From: JBBDXA01 sp040902585
Lineage (GTDB): Bacteria > Planctomycetota > Phycisphaerae > Phycisphaerales > Phycisphaeraceae
Assembly (NCBI GenBank): GCA_040902585.1
Contig: JBBDXA010000095.1
Location: 1-5,479, forward strand
Reading direction: 5' to 3'
Length of the DNA: 5,479 bases
In this document: positions 4,539 through 5,479 of the stretch, piece after piece
How positions within the stretch are numbered: the first letter of the stretch is position 1
Layout: every line of letters begins with the position of its first letter
Translations under genes and position numbers: made by a program
Notes under the pieces: model-generated
Database searches by the model: none
What the model saw: only the letters and a program-made list of their open reading frames with translations
What the model was told of the DNA's origin: nothing

Positions 4539-5402
4539 ATGCCCCACCAAGGCAACCCCAACCTCCGCGTGATCCTGTACGAAGGCGTCGGCTCTCAACC
4601 GCTCGCCGGTGACACGCGCTTCGAGTCCATGAAGCAACTGCTCGACCGCGGCTATGCCGTGACGCGCTCGACCGCGGAAGGCACTGTCAGCGCCTCGGAC
4701 AGTCGCGCCTTAATGGTCTTCGGCCGCTTCGACGACGCGTCGCCCTTCGCCCGGACCACGAGCGACACTGATGTCGCCCTGCACGTTCACGCCATCGACG
4801 ATGGGCACAGCGCGGAGGACATTTTCACCACCGCCGAGGCCGCGCGCGAGAAGGAGCAACTCGCTCCCGCGACAGGCCCCGGAACATGGAAGCCGTGGTT
4901 CCCCGTCATCGACTACAAGCGTTGCACCAACTGCATGCAGTGCCTTTCCTTCTGCCTGTTCGATGTCTACGGCGTCGATGAGCAGAAACAGATTCAGGTC
5001 CAGAACAATTCCAACTGCAAGACCGATTGCCCCGCCTGTTCGCGCGTCTGCCCCGAGGTTGCGATTCTTTTCCCCAAGTATCGCAACGGCCCCATCAACG
5101 GCGATGAGATTTCCAGTGAAGATGTGAAGCGCGAGCAGATGAAGGTGGATATCTCCAGCCTGCTGGGCGGCAACATTTACGAAGCCCTGAAAGTGCGCAG
5201 TGAAAAGGCGAAATCACGGTTCAGCAAAGAGCGCGATGAGGACAAGGCTTTGAAGGAGCGGATGCGCTGCCTGACGAAGCTGAGTACGGGGCTGGAGGGG
5301 CTGGATATTCCGCCGGAGGTGTTCAGTTCGTTGCCTTCGATGGATCAGATCAAGCAGAAGGCGGCAGCGGCGGCTGCGAAGGCTGCGGCGGCGAAGGGTT
5401 GA
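4539..5402 (+). CDS. Ferredoxin-domain protein (two 4Fe-4S motifs) with an unrecognised N-terminal domain
   Basis: 287 residues in three parts. Residues 9-112 form an alpha/beta-looking domain starting LRVILYEGVGSQPL that I do not recognise. Residues 117-180 are a 2[4Fe-4S] ferredoxin module: C129, C132, C135, C139 (C-x2-C-x2-C-x3-C) and C160, C164, C167, C171 followed by Pro (C-x3-C-x2-C-x3-C-P). The longer first gap in the second motif is slightly unusual. Residues 190-287 are charged and helical and end in a low-complexity Ala/Lys tail from about 272. There is no signal peptide, so it is cytoplasmic; the likely role is electron transfer to or from a partner. The upstream neighbours are a six-cysteine HdrA-like protein and a lipoyl carrier. 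ATG 4539 is the only start after an in-frame TAA at 4497, which lies in the palindromic repeat. GAGAG at 4526-4530 is a weak ribosome site. Confidence 0.9.
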   Translation: MPHQGNPNLRVILYEGVGSQPLAGDTRFESMKQLLDRGYAVTRSTAEGTVSASDSRALMVFGRFDDASPFARTTSDTDVALHVHAIDDGHSAEDIFTTAEAAREKEQLAPATGPGTWKPWFPVIDYKRCTNCMQCLSFCLFDVYGVDEQKQIQVQNNSNCKTDCPACSRVCPEVAILFPKYRNGPINGDEISSEDVKREQMKVDISSLLGGNIYEALKVRSEKAKSRFSKERDEDKALKERMRCLTKLSTGLEGLDIPPEVFSSLPSMDQIKQKAAAAAAKAAAAKG

Positions 5403-5465
5403 ACAGGCCGGGTGAACCGGCAGGGTGAACAGGCCGGGTGAACCGGCAGGGTGAACAGGCAGGGT
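5401..5465. repeat. Five tandem 13-bp units
   Basis: Units of GAAC(A/C)GGC(A/C)GGGT start at 5401, 5414, 5427, 5440 and 5453. Types alternate (A..C, C..A, A..C, C..A) so the higher-order period is 26 bp; the fifth is a hybrid (A..A). GCCGG/CCGGC pairs give small hairpins at 5407-5421 and 5433-5447. The first unit shares its GA with the ferredoxin stop TGA (5400-5402), and the last runs into the dispersed repeat arm at 5462. Adjacent contact and lack of spacers rule out CRISPR. Confidence 0.9.
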
Positions 5466-5479
5466 GCCATGGGTAAGCG
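5462..5479 (+). repeat. Start of another copy of the dispersed palindromic unit, cut by the window end
   Basis: GGGTGCCATGGGTAAGCG is identical to the first 18 bases of the unit at 1897-1937 read in reverse complement, and differs by one base from the unit at 1830-1870. It carries the T version of the variable stem pair, so a full copy should end in GCTTACCC. The rest lies beyond the window. Confidence 0.85.

Noticed and set aside
5401..5465. CRISPR array
   Set aside because: Units of 13 bp are contiguous with no spacers.

Overview
The window is GC-rich and every gene I can support is on the + strand. It looks like chromosomal DNA from a Planctomycetota bacterium, possibly Phycisphaerae. The main clue is an exported PQQ-like beta-propeller protein whose mature N-terminus reads DWPQFLGPNRNG, a form typical of that phylum and of Verrucomicrobiota. 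Weak or absent Shine-Dalgarno sites and repeat-filled gaps between genes fit as well. The assignment comes from reading alone; no search was run.

Layout. Positions 2-160 are the last 52 codons of a beta-propeller-type protein. Positions 258-1766 encode a full pyruvate kinase whose active-site loop has the residues of the K+-independent class. Positions 1767-2088 are non-coding: a hairpin, a 108-bp palindromic repeat made of two inverted hairpins, a 17-bp tandem duplication, and a promoter-like TTACAAT. Positions 2089-3303 encode an exported 404-residue beta-propeller protein. Positions 3304-3430 hold two AT-rich 8-bp tandem arrays in opposite orientation.

Positions 3431-5402 hold three same-strand genes that look like one functional unit. 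The first is a divergent lipoyl-carrier protein related to glycine-cleavage H protein (lipoyl lysine K82). The second is a 126-residue six-cysteine protein whose motifs resemble the N-terminal domain of heterodisulfide reductase subunit A (HdrA). The third is a 287-residue protein with a two-cluster ferredoxin module between an unrecognised N-terminal domain and a helical, Ala/Lys-rich tail. I infer a redox module in which a lipoyl arm exchanges electrons with iron-sulfur proteins. This recalls the lipoate-binding proteins that work with Hdr-like complexes in sulfur oxidation, but no HdrB/HdrC-like partner, glycine-cleavage enzyme or lipoate ligase is in the window. It is the best candidate here for an undescribed system.

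The gaps between genes are unusually structured. There are two unrelated repeats built as paired inverted hairpins (1830-1937 and 4372-4524). One arm of the first family starts again at the window end (5462-5479), directly after five 13-bp tandem units, so this is a dispersed family. The second family carries a four-run G-quadruplex motif in each arm, on opposite strands.
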